Assembly (NCBI GenBank): GCA_018292915.2
Contig: JACVVK020000016.1
Span: forward strand, 3,013,501 to 3,077,500
DNA length: 64,000 nt
Direction of reading: 5' to 3'
Origin: Batillaria attramentaria
Lineage: Eukaryota; Mollusca; Gastropoda; Batillariidae
The notes beneath the pieces were generated by a model. It was not told where the DNA came from. It saw nothing but the letters and a program-made list of their open reading frames with translations, and made no database searches. Below, piece after piece: positions 11,971 to 25,641 of this stretch; within the stretch, counting starts at the first letter, position 1; every line of letters begins with the position of its first letter. A program made the translations under genes and the position numbers.

Positions 11971-14159
11971 CCTGATCGAAAACCGCCCGTCTCTTTAAAA
12001 AAAATATAAAAAAAAATCCGTGTTCCTCAATATGCATCCAAGTCGAATACAAGTCGCATTACAAAATCATACGCCGTCTTCAGTAATCCAGTATAATGGC
12101 TCTCCCTCTGTCCGCGTTTCCTGGTTTGTAAGAAATTGCAGACAAAGCAGGGCACCCAGAAAGTTTACCACAGGCAGAATTTGCTCAATTTAGACAGACA
12201 CACATGACACTTGACTTTCTCTGACAACCAAACATATAGTCCATATATACATGTGCACTACGTCCAGCCGGACTATCACCGCGCTCACACGCTACCTACA
12301 TAATACATGGGCACGACTACTGAAGCCACGAACAAACAAACCACACACTAACCCGCAGTAATTCCGAGTAACGCAGTGGGTGTACGGGTACAAGATCAAA
12401 TACAGGGGTAGTGACGTAATGCATGATTCACTGCCACATTACGTCACTTCCCCTCCTGATGTGTTGAATCATCACAGACTACAATAGAGGACCTCTGGTG
12501 ATAAAAGATCTATAGCTACCAGTACGTAAGTCTAAGGCAAACCCTTCGCCGCACACACAGCACAGGAAGGTAGTGATGAGGTTTATCACAAGTGAAGTGA
12601 GGGTGGTGATGCTTCTAGAAAGATCCCGGCAATAACTGAAAGTATCTCTCTTCCAAAATATACACTAACAACTCACTACTGAAAAACTGGGTTTCTCAAG
12701 GGTGCAAAAAAATAAACATTGCATTCATGGGAATGTTAAAACAAACAGGTCTCACTGGTAATATTACTTTACTATAGTCCATTAATGTAAGAAATATGAA
12801 GTAAATGACGCTTTGTCTCCGAACTGATTCGCAGAAAAGCACACCAATCGCGTACAGGAAAACGAACGTTCATCTATGTAACGACGAGGAGGAAGATGCA
12901 AATACTGTTGTCCTCCATATAACGGCTGAGAAGAGCGTGTTCCGTGATGATATGGGGAGTCGATGGTTGGGTGAGGAACGTGAAAACAATCGCAGGTGAT
13001 CCGGAGTGGAGTGGGGTCAGAGTGCAGAAATACCAGTCTCGCGTGAAAAAGGAGGGAGAGAAGGGGGTGGGGAGGGACAACTACTTGACCTCGAATTAGA
13101 ACCACTCTTGTCTTTTAGGATGGGCAGAGAGTATGGTGTGAATTTGTCAGCTTTATTTCATCCCCGGAACAGAGGAAAATAAAGATGTGACACGAAAAAG
13201 CATGAGGTGTTCTGTTACAAACGAGCGAAACATACACTGATAATAAAACATGTCGGTTGGGCGCATCGGGAAAGAAATCAATATGGCTAAAACGACGCCA
13301 GGCTGAGCTGTGAAGATTCAAACCTGGGACGTGCCTGTCGTGCGGACATTGGCAAATATCAGGATGCTGCACGACGGATGAGAACTGGGTTGCTACACTG
13401 TGTGCGTGCGCAATATGTTTGCAAGGTCTCTAAGATTGAAAAGCTTTCATACACATTCCGGTGATGAGAAAGTGGTTTGAGAGTTTCCGTGAACTGCTAG
13501 GAAGCTGGCGAGCCGCCCCCGCCACCACATATGGGCAGAGCGAAGTTGTGGGTGTCTAGTTGGAGGTTGAAGCATCAAGGGGCATGTGGTGGAGAAACTA
13601 GGGGGAAAGACAACGGTGAGGGGCCAAAACACACAGGCAATAGGGCAAGCGATAATGTTGAAGCGAGCTCCCAGCTGGGCTACTGCTGTGTGCTTTACCC
13701 TCACTGCCTCTCCAGCCCCACGTGTCTCTTTGGCATTTCCACCGACGCCGTCGATAACAGCAAAGGGGCACGTCGATAGAAATCGGTGACGTAGATGTGC
13801 ACGCTGGACGGATACAAGTCAGATAAAATGGGGACCTAAACTACTGCCGGCAGGCCTGGCGAGAGGCTCGGGACAACTGAAGAAACCAATCAAGTCAAGT
13901 GGGTAAGACATATTTGGCCAATACAACTAACCGGCAGACTCCGTTTTGGACTGTTACCGCTTTCTGACTCCGGACATACAAGAAGTTCCCGATGCAGTCC
14001 TCTTACAACTGTAAGCAGAGACACACATACTACGCATGTCCCTGATATAAAGAATTCAATCTGAAGAAAAGAAAATCACAACTTATTTATTTCAAGGTCG
14101 CAGGTTGAATGCGTCCTGAACCAGCAATACTGGACTTGGGGGAAAACAACAACCACCAA

Positions 14160-14305
14160 ACACAAAAAACAATAACAACAACAACAACAACAACAAAAAC
14201 CCCAAAACAAAAAAACAACAACCAAAAAACCCCACCATCACCAACACAAAAAACCCACAAACAAACAAACAACCACCACCAAACAACAACAACAACAAAA
14301 CCCCA
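14160..14305. repeat. A-rich (CAA)n/(CAAA)n tract
   Basis: About 145 bp in which one strand is almost only A and C. Similar tracts lie at 43060-43140, 44000-44095 and 57800-57895. Confidence 0.88.
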
Positions 14306-17300
14306 AGAGACTACATTTGTGGGACCCGCCCATAAGTCCAGACCAATGGACATTCTGATAACCTATGCTGAACGTGATACAAGCTATCCACAAAGCGAGT
14401 AAAGCACAGACTATGTGATGAGAATATGGCCATGTTGCGATGCGCTATCTTCTGGCCAGCACTACGAACAGTGGTGGGTGCCGTGAAGCCTGACAATATT
14501 CTGAGTGCACGAGTTGTGCCACATTAAGAAATTTGGATGACGATGGTGTGTTCCGAGAGACAGAAAAGATGATGCGCTGAGTTAGACTTTCGTTCAATAG
14601 GAAAGGGTGTTGGTATTTCTTCTCCTCCCCCCCCCCCCCCAATTTCAACACATCTGACTAGTTAAAAATAGCGATTTGTGTGACAAAATATCAAAGGACG
14701 CTGTGTCCAGACGAAAAATATGCAGCGTGAAAATGTACACAAAACAACAAAACCTGCCAATGAATGGCACCCACTTTGGTAAGTCCGGAAGACACGTACA
14801 CAAAGACTACTGGGACACATGCTCTGCAAGCAACCCGTGACAGACGCAACACATTGTCTGCCAAGTTTCAGCTGCCTAAGAAGTCGGTGATACACTAGTG
14901 ATAGATATCCGAATATGGGAACCATCAGTGTGGGTGAACTAAGCCTGAAGTGTTCAGCCTTGAAAGGCCAACTGACATGTCGCGACCGAAGACCGAAATA
15001 TAATTATAACAGCAAAATACATTCAAACGGGTCGGATGTGTAGTCGAGAGGACAACAATGTCCAGACACACATCCAGTCATAAAAGTACAACGGCTCTTT
15101 AAAAAAAAAATCAACAAACTGGTGAATTGTGCACTGTGATATTCCTACCATTTAACTTTTAGCATGTTGTTTGGTAGAGTTTTTGCTGTTTGAAACATAG
15201 ACGCAAGTTGGTGACACAGGGCACTCAATATCAAGTCTGATCAACGTGTGTTTTGGCATGTGCACTTCATACACTAGAGCTTATTGCCCTAGAGTGACAA
15301 TGCTTCATCACACAGTCTCCGTAGTGATAAGTGAGGCTACGTACATTTCTATATAAATAATCCAATTGTCCCTCTCCACCGTATAAAAAGAATGTCATCT
15401 AAACAAATGGCGCACACAAAATGGCGGATGGACGCATTTGAAACAAAGCGAATCTAGGAGAAAGACTGAAAGATCAATCGCAATAATATTGATGACTACT
15501 GGATGAAAGCTCTGGGATATGAAGTGTGTACATGGCAAAGCTAAACATTTTACACAGCAAAAAGTCTATACACACAACACCACCAGGTGTTTAGTGACCA
15601 AAGGACAAGTGATTCTATTCGAGACTACAACATGTTTTAGTTGTGACTTCAGTAAATATGCAGAATGCCAGGGGTGGAGGGTGGGGTGGGGATGGAAGTG
15701 CTGCCTTTTTCTTTCGTCTATACATGTATGTATATATAGAATAGTCGGATCCAGGGGATGGGGGAAAATGAAATAACCTTCCGACATCAAGTGAGTTGGT
15801 TATTTTTGATTAAACTGTGAAACCAACACATTTTAAGAAGTCGGACTGAAGGTTTCCATCTAATCACAGCTTGCAAGACGGATGTCAATGCATCAAGTTT
15901 CTTGCCTGTGAGTTTTAAGAATCATCACATTGATAGCACAATCAGGTTCAAATGTTTTGTCAAATGTTATTTATCTGTCGTCCGACAAACATTCTGAGTG
16001 ACGTAATTACAAAAAAACACAATATCTATATGCAGCGATTGACATAAGAAAGAAAATCAACTTAACCTGCAGCGGATGTACTAAACACTCTTCTGTAAAC
16101 TCATTTGCGGTCAAACCGCTCTAAAAATAGAACTCTAGCCCAGCTGGTAACACCAACCAAACAACACGCTTAAACAATTGATGATACATATGACACACAC
16201 TCAAACACACTAACATGTCTAGCTGTCCGAATAAAGGAGCAAATAATATCATGTACAAGTTGCTGCGCTGTGCCTACAAGTTTCTTGTGGAAAGTGGGTC
16301 ACCGCTTGGCCGTGCTAAATGACACGGTTGGTGTGCTTACACTCTACAGGGCGGCTCTAGATTTTAACAAACGAACCACATGACATCCGAGTCACACAAC
16401 GAATACAGCGTAGACCAACACACATCGTACGTACATCGTTTCAGTGTCCAACGTCTACAAACGGCTGTACTTTTTGTAGGCTCAGTCCCATTCAACAGAT
16501 TAGGGAAAAAATCTATAATCCATTCATGAGGGTCAAAAATAGTGCCAAACATACTATTTTATTAAAATAGACGACTGAGATCACTAGGATCTAAACCAAG
16601 GAACTTGAATCCCTAATGGGTCCACCTAAAGAGCGACTTGTATTCATACAGGAACGTTTAGGTCAAACAAATGCGGTCAACTAGCTTATCAGCCGAGCTA
16701 TGATAGAGAGACTTTCTCAAGGCAGATTAATCCAACATTTCCCATCCTATCACTACATGTACTACTGTACCAATGTGGGGCAAGTGAAGTGTTTGATTTG
16801 GCGATAAACACTATAGGTGTAATCGCTCCATCAACCCCACAGCTGATAATCTCCTACAATGTGGGACACGACGACAAACCCGTGTATAAAACTAGTGTGG
16901 GTAGCTTAACAAGAGAAAGCTCTGATTGTAGGGTTTATATGCTAGTCTAAACGAAATAAACATCACTGGCAAGAAATGTCCGCTGTTCCCCGTGCACAAT
17001 ATGCAGTACACGGAAATGACAGCACAAAGTGTCAGGTACACCCAAACCATGTCACCAAAACTCGAGTGCAGCTATATATCATGGTGTCACTCATATCCGG
17101 CTGTGGATATCTTGAGTCAGACGCTTCAAAAAAAAAAAAAAAAAAAAATGCACACCGAAAAACACCTGAACCCTGCATAATTTAGAGCCAGACGGCCACT
17201 GACTCACAGCTGAAATTTAAGAAAAGGCCATGAGTTGATGAGAAAACGAGAACTATTTAAAGACAGCATTTACAAATGCCTTGCCTGTTAGTGTCGTAAA

Positions 17301-17370
17301 ACACATTTCAAGCTGAATCAACGGAAGGTTGTTTGAATACTGGCGGGACAGATGAACTTCTGTCAACATT

Positions 17371-17376
17371 TTTATT
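17371..17376 (-). other. Candidate ERR polyadenylation signal
   Basis: This is the first canonical AATAAA on the minus strand after the ERR stop codon. It would imply a 3' UTR of about 1.65 kb. Weaker variants occur closer, for example AGTAAA near 18558, and another AATAAA lies near 16558. The choice is not proven. Confidence 0.3.
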
Positions 17377-19024
17377 TTATCAGAGGCTTAAAGGCTGTCA
17401 CTGGAGACGCACATTTCGAGAGAGCTGTGCGCTCGATATGGGGCTTGGGAACTGGCATCAGAAAATCGGGCAGCGTATAGGGTTGTGGAAGGGGAAAGCT
17501 GTCATGGGACATTCAAATAAAACATTAACCAAAGTTGTTTTAATTTCAGTAGATAATTTTCTATTACTAAATACACTCAAACGGTCACTGGTCACTAATG
17601 CCAAAACAACATAAAATTGGTCAAAACAAGAAAATACGTCTACCACCCCAAGTACATGGGGGTAAAAATCGGTTCACAGCATCCAATTAAATTGACAATG
17701 TACATACAACGAGCAGCCTTACGTCCTTGAACTCCCTGTCAGGAAGACGCTGAGCATTCACGTGAACAACCGATGATGTGAATGACAAACTGACAAGCAG
17801 CCAGGTCACAGTAGTCACCCGACACGGGGCAACGATCGCAGTCTTTGTGTGTTTGTCACTACACCAGTCAGTCCTGCCTCATGGCTCCTGACAAGGTGAA
17901 TGCTGCCAGTAGTGTGCGGGGTGACAAGTGCAGTAGTAGACTGTTCAAATCTCCATTGGTCGCAAGGACGCGGGAAGCCAGGCTCTTCACAACAGCCTCT
18001 ATTTGGTTTCATACAACCTTCATATTCACCTGCTGAACTGTGTGTTGCTCCATTTTCCTTAAAGTCACTGTATATTAATAATTCGGCTCTCCAGTTTGCA
18101 GTGAAAACCACTGACTACATTACAGTGCTATGCTTCAGGAGTCACGCCTGACAAGTGTGACTGGCAATATTCACTGCACATAATCACTTGAAATCCTTGG
18201 GTAAGAAAGTTCAGCAATCAGCACAGTCCGCTGGACAAGTTCATTGTTGAAGACCTTCAGACAGTCCAAATCTAGTGACCACATACAGGTTGATTGTGTC
18301 AGGTGCTGTTTCCAAGAAAGAAAAAGATCATCATGTCTCCTTGTGCACTAACTCAAGTGCCAGACTCTTTGTACACCACTGCCCGGTCACGCTGACATTT
18401 GTACAGAAGTTCTATTCCCATTACCGTACACGTGTGTGCGGTCGGTGTCCATTGAAAAGCTCCTTCCTGACTCTAGCCCCGGTTACAGAAAGTCTGGACT
18501 ACAGCAAATCTCTTTCAAAAACGGGTGCTCTGAATACATAAAACATCACAAACTAGATTTACTACTTCACACACACAAACAGCTAACAAGGATATATCTA
18601 TTTGATTCTTTTAGGAATGCCTACTTATGCAGAGGTGGTGTGCAAACGAATAACAAGAGCTGAAACTCTTGGTCATCTATGAATTCTCACAGACTATGAA
18701 CTGCAATATACCCACAGAGTAAACCTCATAAATTTCACAAATTGTAACCATCTACAACAAACCAGACAAACAAAAACCAAGTAATGAGCTAAAACCAAAC
18801 ATAAGTTCTCTCATACACTTTTGTTTTTTTTTGGGTTGCTTTTTTTCCCTTGTCAAAAGACAACTGTCTGCAAACAATCTAAATAAACGGATAATGATAA
18901 AAACCAATCTCTCTGCGACTCCCCACGGCCAACCCACATATAAAGAGGGGTCATGTAAAGGCTAAGGATGTAACTCTACCATTACTTCCTATGTCCTCAC
19001 TGCCTAAGGGCACTTGGCAAATCC
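17377..19024 (-). other. Probable ERR 3' UTR and immediate downstream region
   Basis: The region holds no recognisable gene and no long repeat. It is unusually free of microsatellites for this window, which fits with transcribed UTR, but the boundary is only inferred from the AATAAA at its end. Confidence 0.35.
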
Positions 19025-19266
19025 TCAGGAATCTGCCTCCAGCATTTCGAGGAAAAGTTTGTGCATCATGACACGACCGTCTTTCTTCAAGTCAAACCAG
19101 AACTGTTTGGCCAGCAGCTTAATGTGTGTGATGGGTGGCAGGAGTAGGAACAGCTGGCCTAGACGCCTGGGGTTGCCACCGTGCCGTACCTTGATGCAGT
19201 CAATGAGGGAATCCTGCAGCTTATCCTGTAGTCCACGCACTGTTTCGGCAGGCTCTACCACCACGT
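19025..19266 (-). CDS. ERR: ERR exon 7: C-terminal LBD with AF-2 helix and stop
   Basis: This exon encodes residues 381-460 and the TGA stop (19025-19027). It holds helices 9-12. The phrase MHKLFLEMLEA (residues 448-458) is the AF-2 helix and is essentially invariant in ERRs, so the coactivator-binding function is intact. F436 in KQFWFDLK aligns with the Phe (F435 in ERR-gamma) whose side chain fills the ligand pocket and supports ligand-independent activity. The acceptor is GAACAG|ACGTGG. The protein ends ADS, slightly different from the vertebrate AKV ending. The 3' UTR continues toward lower coordinates with no certain end. Confidence 0.95.
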
Positions 19267-19421
19267 CTGTTCAACAGGAAAAAAGTCACTTTCATAAATA
19301 GCGGAGATGACGCAAGCCTTGAAGAAACAGAAAAATACTGATATTTGTTTTTAAATTGTTGAACTGAGGAAATGTTACCTCTACAAATAAAGACTGCTCG
19401 CCACCACAATCAAGAACTCAC

Positions 19422-19694
19422 CTATGTTGCAAAGGATGATAGCTTTCAGCAGGACATACTCCTCTTTGGTGACCCCGAGATAGGTGAATTTCTTGCACAG
19501 CTTGCGTGTCAGGCTGTCCAGTTCAGTGGGGATGTTGTACATTTCCACCATGTCTGCAGGGACCCGCAGGTCCTCGGCATAGCACACAAGGCCGCTGTAG
19601 GGGCAGGAGCGGAAGACGAGGTTGAGGCAGAGGATTTCGAGCCAGGAGTGCTGGAGCAAGTTCATCTGATCTATCAGTGACAGGTTGGCAAACC
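19422..19694 (-). CDS. ERR: ERR exon 6: central ligand-binding domain
   Basis: This exon encodes the end of codon 290 through the first base of codon 381. It starts GFANLSLIDQMNLLQHSWLE, the conserved helix 3-5 region that forms the coactivator groove floor, and ends KEEYVLLKAIILCNI. The Arg in VFRS is R318, matching the pocket arginine (R316 of ERR-gamma) that pairs with the Glu in exon 5. The middle segment CPYSGLVCYAEDLRVPADMV is more divergent than in vertebrates. The acceptor is TTGCAG|GGTTTG and the donor ATAG|GTGAGT; 273 nt, phase 1 at both ends. Confidence 0.93.
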
Positions 19695-19955
19695 CTGCAA
19701 CAAACGGGACACTGGAAACTACCAGCACAGTCTAGAGTGAGCCAAATGCAAGAATAACAAATCCACATGATTATTTCTTTGTGCATCTCAGTGAAAAGCA
19801 TGTACGCTGTAATTCTGGTTTTGCTGTCAGCAATTTTGTTGTCCTTCATTCCTGATTCACTAATAACAGTCTGTACTATAAAACAACAACAACAATAATA
19901 TAAGAAAAAGCCTTGCTTTTAAGTCGGTGAGGCCAATTGGCTGAACATATCATAC

Positions 19956-20129
19956 CTGGCACCTGCTTGGCCCAGCTGATGGTGATGACCAACTCTCGGT
20001 CGGCCAGGTCTGACACTGCTGCCCGGAACTTGACCTCATCATCAGGCAGGGCGGGATCCGGAGAGGCGAACAGCTTGTCCAGCTGGGACTCCAGTGCCAG
20101 TAGTGTGGACAGAATCTTGTTATCTGCCA
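19956..20129 (-). CDS. ERR: ERR exon 5: start of the ligand-binding domain (helices 1-3)
   Basis: This exon encodes residues 232-289 plus one base. It runs from LADNKILSTLLALESQ to SWAKQVPG. The segment DLADRELVITISWAKQVPG begins the nuclear-receptor LBD signature. The glutamate of DREL is E277, equivalent to the pocket Glu of vertebrate ERRs (E275 in ERR-gamma). The acceptor is CGACAG|TGGCAG and the donor CCAG|GTATGA; the length is 174 nt and the phase 1 at both ends. It is separated from exon 4 by an intron of about 450 bp and from exon 6 by about 260 bp, so the LBD exons are tightly clustered, unlike the widely spaced DBD exons. Confidence 0.93.
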
Positions 20130-20581
20130 CTGTCGGCAACACACACACGCAATCGGCACGTGCAGTACATATACAAGTCAGGCAAGCTCAGATCTGATCA
20201 TGCAGTGACATTTCGCCCATTATTCTCTTGGGGGGAAAGCCCTGGGAAGTGATGCCGGTTTCCGTGTATAAAGCTGATTAATCAGTACGCTATCGTACGT
20301 AACAGAGACAGCCACTTCATTTTAACCCGGCAAATATGAAGTGGGACTGTGATCCACCTAGGGCACATCAGTGCACATGCTAAAAGACATTCGTTTCAGG
20401 AAAGGCAAACACCAAATGGAATGAGCAGTGACACACTGGCTACACCTGAACTCAGTGGTAGTGATACATGTACCGATAATGTTTACTGGCGCGTCACTCA
20501 AGTGGACAACCCTAACGTCTGGTGTTACTGCGTGCAAGTCGAGGATTTTGCACATTTCTAAATCCTGCAGGTTATACTCAC

Positions 20582-20695
20582 AGTCAAGGCATGGTTTCTT
20601 GGTCACGGACACGATGGGCTGCACAAGAGTGGTTTGGTTGTCAGGATTGCGCTTGTACTTCTGTCTACCCCCGCGCACACGGTCCAAACGTACAC
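20582..20695 (-). CDS. ERR: ERR exon 4: C-terminal extension of the DBD and hinge
   Basis: This exon encodes residues 194-231 plus one base. It starts with GVRLDRVRGGRQKYKR, the C-terminal extension that contacts the minor groove next to the half-site and gives ERRs their extended TNAAGGTCA preference. The hinge that follows is short and basic to polar and ends in VTKKPCLD. The acceptor is CTAG|GTGTAC at 20695 and the donor GACT|GTGAGT at 20582/20581. Its 114 nt keep phase 1 on both sides. The sequence beyond the donor stays open for a while in this frame but loses all family similarity, which supports the donor chosen. Confidence 0.9.
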
Positions 20696-20789
20696 CTAGT
20701 ACAGACGACACGAAGATCCCATATGATTAATTTAGTCATTTTGAAACACTGTATGGCAAAGTGCTGAGACGATAAAAGCACTTCCTAAA

Positions 20790-20832
20790 CACACACACAC
20801 ACACACACACATACACGCGCGCGCGCGCGCGT
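20790..20832. repeat. (AC)n-(GC)n run, Z-DNA prone
   Basis: An AC run is followed by alternating CG/GC, in ERR intron 3. Confidence 0.9.
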
Positions 20833-21302
20833 TTTCCTCTCCCAGAGTAAAGCTACATCAAACGGCGGACGATATTCATTCAAGACAACAGCCAAATCGA
20901 CCACAAGGTGAACACAGAGTTTACAAATTGTTAACGGACGTATTTTCCATTTGGACTATTTATTTAGTACGTACACCTGCTTGTCATGGCTATAGGAACG
21001 CACTCATGCAGAAATTAATACTGCCTCGACAAGTAAGAACGCATTCACGGGCAATTTGCCATAAAGCCCATCATCATGGTTCATGACATCCGCCATTGGG
21101 GTGGTAAGGCAAACAGGACCCAGGTGAGGAAGGCCGCTCGTGTGACCACACATCCGCCAAATCAATCACCAGTATAACTTGCTTATAACAACGCCAACTA
21201 TGTCCGACCATCTCTACAATGATACTCTGATGCGAGCATCTGTTATAGTTTGGGACTTACTTTGATTTTTTTTGTTCTGTACCCGTACTCTCTACTGATA
21301 GT

Positions 21303-21514
<212 letters not shown>

Positions 21515-22642
21515 CTGCACACGCTAAATAACCGCGTCAGCAATAAACGGCTATCCGTACCAAAATGGATGTAGGAAGCTGAATATTCATGGCAAGACGG
21601 CCCAACTCGACTGCTGTGCAGCAAATGTTCACGACAGATTAATAAGTTATTTAGACGTGGCAGGATCTTACTGAATACACGATGAAAGATCATTAATTTC
21701 CAAAGTAGGTGTACCATGACGACAAGCGACTAGGAGCATTTCTGGTAGGGCATTTTAGACAACAGCAGGCAGAAGGAGTGCAAGATCCGTAAGTACGACG
21801 TGAACCAATGTCTCACCGCATGAGCGAACACAACACACCCTACCTGACTATAGCAAGCACAATTCTGGCTGTAGAGTTTATCTTAGCCCGCAGGCGCTGT
21901 ACTTGGTCTTCTAAGGAGTACGGCCTTAAATTAATCCCCTGCGTGCTGTGGGCAGGTTTCTGGCAACACAAATACTAAAGAGATTCCACAGCGTTCGCTA
22001 GCAGTCAAGCCAGTCATAAGATAATCTTTGCAATATTCAACATCCTACGATAAACGTAAACGAATTGATCAACACGACATATTTATCAGAACTGACAACA
22101 AACAAATCAGCTATATTAAATCGGGGGTGGGGGTCGTAATATATAATCTTTCTCCGGTCTGGACGCCCAAAGTGAGTTGGTGGGAAAACTGAACAGTATG
22201 CAGTTCTGTCGTTATTCAGGGCGCTTTGTGATACACGTGTATCGGCACTTTTATTCAGATTTTACACCCACAGTTGCCGGATACTGATAGTCAGAGGCTG
22301 CATTCCTGCATCTATCTTTAGTGTTGCAAAACAAATGTGTACACACGTGGCGCACCTGCCCAACCCATGTGACGTAGGCTGCCCCGTATACGTCATGTGC
22401 ACATGTGTACATTCATCTGGGTCGCTATCGAGCTGCCTTCCTGCCTTGACTACAACTTGCTGTAGGCGAACTAAGAAATGCCCATGCAAATTGGGGTCAC
22501 AAAAATTATGTTTGTATCATAAAAAAATATTGCGACTTGCAGACACTACGTGTGTTGAAAGCATTCAAAAGATGCGATACAACACAGACGGAAAGCAGTC
22601 TGGCGACATTAGTTCCAGGCACTCGGCATGGGTGCCGGTGAG

Positions 22643-22684
<42 letters not shown>

Positions 22685-22746
22685 GTGTGTGTGTGGGGGG
22701 GGGGGGAGAGAGAGAGAGACAGACAGACAGACCGACCGACCGACCG
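22643..22746. repeat. (TG)n-G-(AG)n-(ACAG)n-(ACCG)n compound microsatellite
   Basis: Four simple repeat types follow one another without unique sequence between them. Confidence 0.92.
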
Positions 22747-24973
22747 AAGGTACCATTCGTTAGTTCAAGCTTTTAGCATCATGGGAAACCTGTTTAATGG
22801 ACTGTAAGACTTGCTCCTTGTCGGTAACAAATGATTATATTTGCCGTTCATTGGCAGGCCATCGTAGCTCCAGCCTCTATCGACCTCTGCTTGTGGCCGG
22901 GTCTACACGGGACATTATCAACGCTTGACACAGCACTCGTTCAATCATCTACACGCTAGAAAACTAGCCAAGACTGTCTACACTCTCTTTTTTAGGATGT
23001 GGTATCAAGTGTCGTTTGAAACACGAGTACTAAGTCCAGTTTTACAACATTCATTTGTCGACCCATTACACATGCCAACAGCAGAACTTAATAGTACTTC
23101 AGATTCCTGACACCGAATGTGCCGACAATGTATATATACCACTTCTCTCACCACGTCCACACACACGTGGCGTCTTATCGTTTCCTTGTTCATTTTTCAC
23201 CATGACGTGTATTTACGACAAATACGTGGCCGCCCAGATGTCAAGTTACGAATGTACAGTGGGACTTTTGGGCCAAACAGCCTGACGTTTACTGTACAAG
23301 GAAGCCGCGTTCTACGTTTCATGTCGACACAAACAAACTCTCCCCGGGGAGGAATGGGGCCTTGGACAAAATCGATCTAGCATGACCGCCGAGGGAAGAC
23401 GCTTGATGGCTATCAGCGGCCAATGCTCTCGTTCTTTAGCTACCAGGATGACCACTGTACTCTACAGATTCTCTCCTTCAGCTTGCGCTAATCCCATCCA
23501 AGAGAATACTCATAACTATCAGACGCTGATTGCCAGGATCTGGAGGACTGTGAATTGTCAAGTCTTTAACCATCTAAGCCTTATCCTCTTCAAGACAAAT
23601 CAGGTCATTCGCAAAAGTACAAGCAGGTGGTACATGTATCAGAATGCACAGGCAGGAAGTTCTTTGTGTTCTCTGCTAGGAGAGACCTTCCTACCTGTGT
23701 CTGATTGCGACCATTACCGAAAAATTAGTTCATCATTCCAAACCACTTCACACACACATAACCCTTCAATGTCAGGCTGAATACATAAAGGGAATGGCTG
23801 CACTAAAGGATGCCCCCCCCCCCACCCCCCACACACACAGAGTTTTCCTAGGGACGAGTGCACAGATCATACCAGTTTTGCTCCCACGCGCACTGACGAC
23901 ATAAACGTCTAATCTATAAAGATCAGCCACATGCTGACGACATCTGTTGCACACAGCACGTTCATAGTGGCATACACACTAGTGTGTGAAAAATGAACAA
24001 ACAGCCGTAGCAATCAACAATAGCTGACAAACTGACGCAAATATATAACAGCGAAGAAAAAAGTCTCCCAGAAACCAATTCTGCTCACAATGATTTTAAA
24101 TTTATTCCTGCTTCCTGATTAAATTTATGTCTGCTTGGGGAACATCAACATCAACGTTCTCATGATGTGACCATACTGTCTCATACCGTAAAAAAGGCAT
24201 ACAGCGATGCCAGTGTCACCGAGTTGCGAAAAATGCATAAGGCTGTGTGAGAAGATGGTGAAGAAGGTAAAGGCCGCTGAATCAAATGTTTACTGACAAC
24301 AAAGAACGAGAACAGACCACTGTGCTATCTTCTGCATGTGGTTCATTTTGTCTCTTACAGGACTGGTTTAGTTCCGGCGGTAATGAAACGCCATCACTTT
24401 TCAAGAGAAGCGCTCTAATCCAATATCCATTGCGCGTGCTTAGCAGACAGCTTCATGTAAATGTCTCGACATGCTTACGCACTTGTGACGTCTGCAACGG
24501 AATCTTCCCACTACCGGCTATTGATCGTGATAGTCTGCGCACACGATACTGCCTTCCCTCCCGATGCTTGATGCACATAGCACGACTCCCCCTCCCCACC
24601 CACACCGACACAAGGAATCGATGCTTTTTCTTTTCTTTTTTTTATCTCGAGTGCCGTAAGGATCGAATATCGCCACAATTAGAACGAGGTTTCATTTCTT
24701 ATTGCGTCCAGGTTTCTGTGCACCCTACTTCAGTCTGACGTCTGAGCCAAATTTAAAGTGCCTACGCAAACCTCACTCGTGTATTTAAAAAAAAAAAAAA
24801 AGACGCAAAGAAATAACCGACTGAACAGCCGGATGTCAACAAGGGCGATGAAATCAAACGCAGATCAACGATTGCATGTGAAATTGCCCGCACTGCTGTA
24901 CTCTCAAAACATCTGAGACAGCGTGAACCATAATATACAATGTGTGCCCGAAAATAGCACTAGAGCAGCTTCA

Positions 24974-25290
<317 letters not shown>

Positions 25291-25296
25291 GTGTGT

Positions 25297-25340
<44 letters not shown>
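25291..25340. repeat. (TG)n microsatellite next to the acceptor duplication
   Basis: A TG run starts immediately after the 58-bp duplication, then passes into GAGT/GAGC repeats. Confidence 0.92.
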
Positions 25341-25342
<2 letters not shown>

Positions 25343-25469
25343 TGAGTGAGAGCGAGAGCGAGCGCCACTGAAACCACTTAACTGCACTATGTATGTTAAG
25401 TGGTGATCATCCGGTCAACGGACATTTATTGTACTATGTTGTTGTTGTTGAAGTGTTGTCTTTCTAAGC

Positions 25470-25641
25470 GGGGTGGGTGGGTGTTTGGGGGTTTAACGTC
25501 CTTTTCCACCACATACGGGTGATATCAAAGACGGGGCAACGATGAAAAAGCCAGCACAAATATTTGGCCCCAGCCGGGATCGAACTCACGACCCGAGCAT
25601 TAGAAGTCCAACGCTCTACCATTCGACCACCCCGACTCCCC
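25470..25641 (-). mobile_element. SINE family 1, full length, with 12-bp target duplication
   Basis: On the minus strand it reads a tRNA-like head (GGTGGTCGAATGGTAGAGC; B-box GAGTTCGATCC), then a body and the 3' block GGTGGAAAAGGACGTTAAAC. It is flanked by GTCTTTCTAAGC at 25458-25469 and 25642-25653, a 12-bp target-site duplication. The insertion is in ERR intron 2, in the same orientation as the gene. Confidence 0.9.
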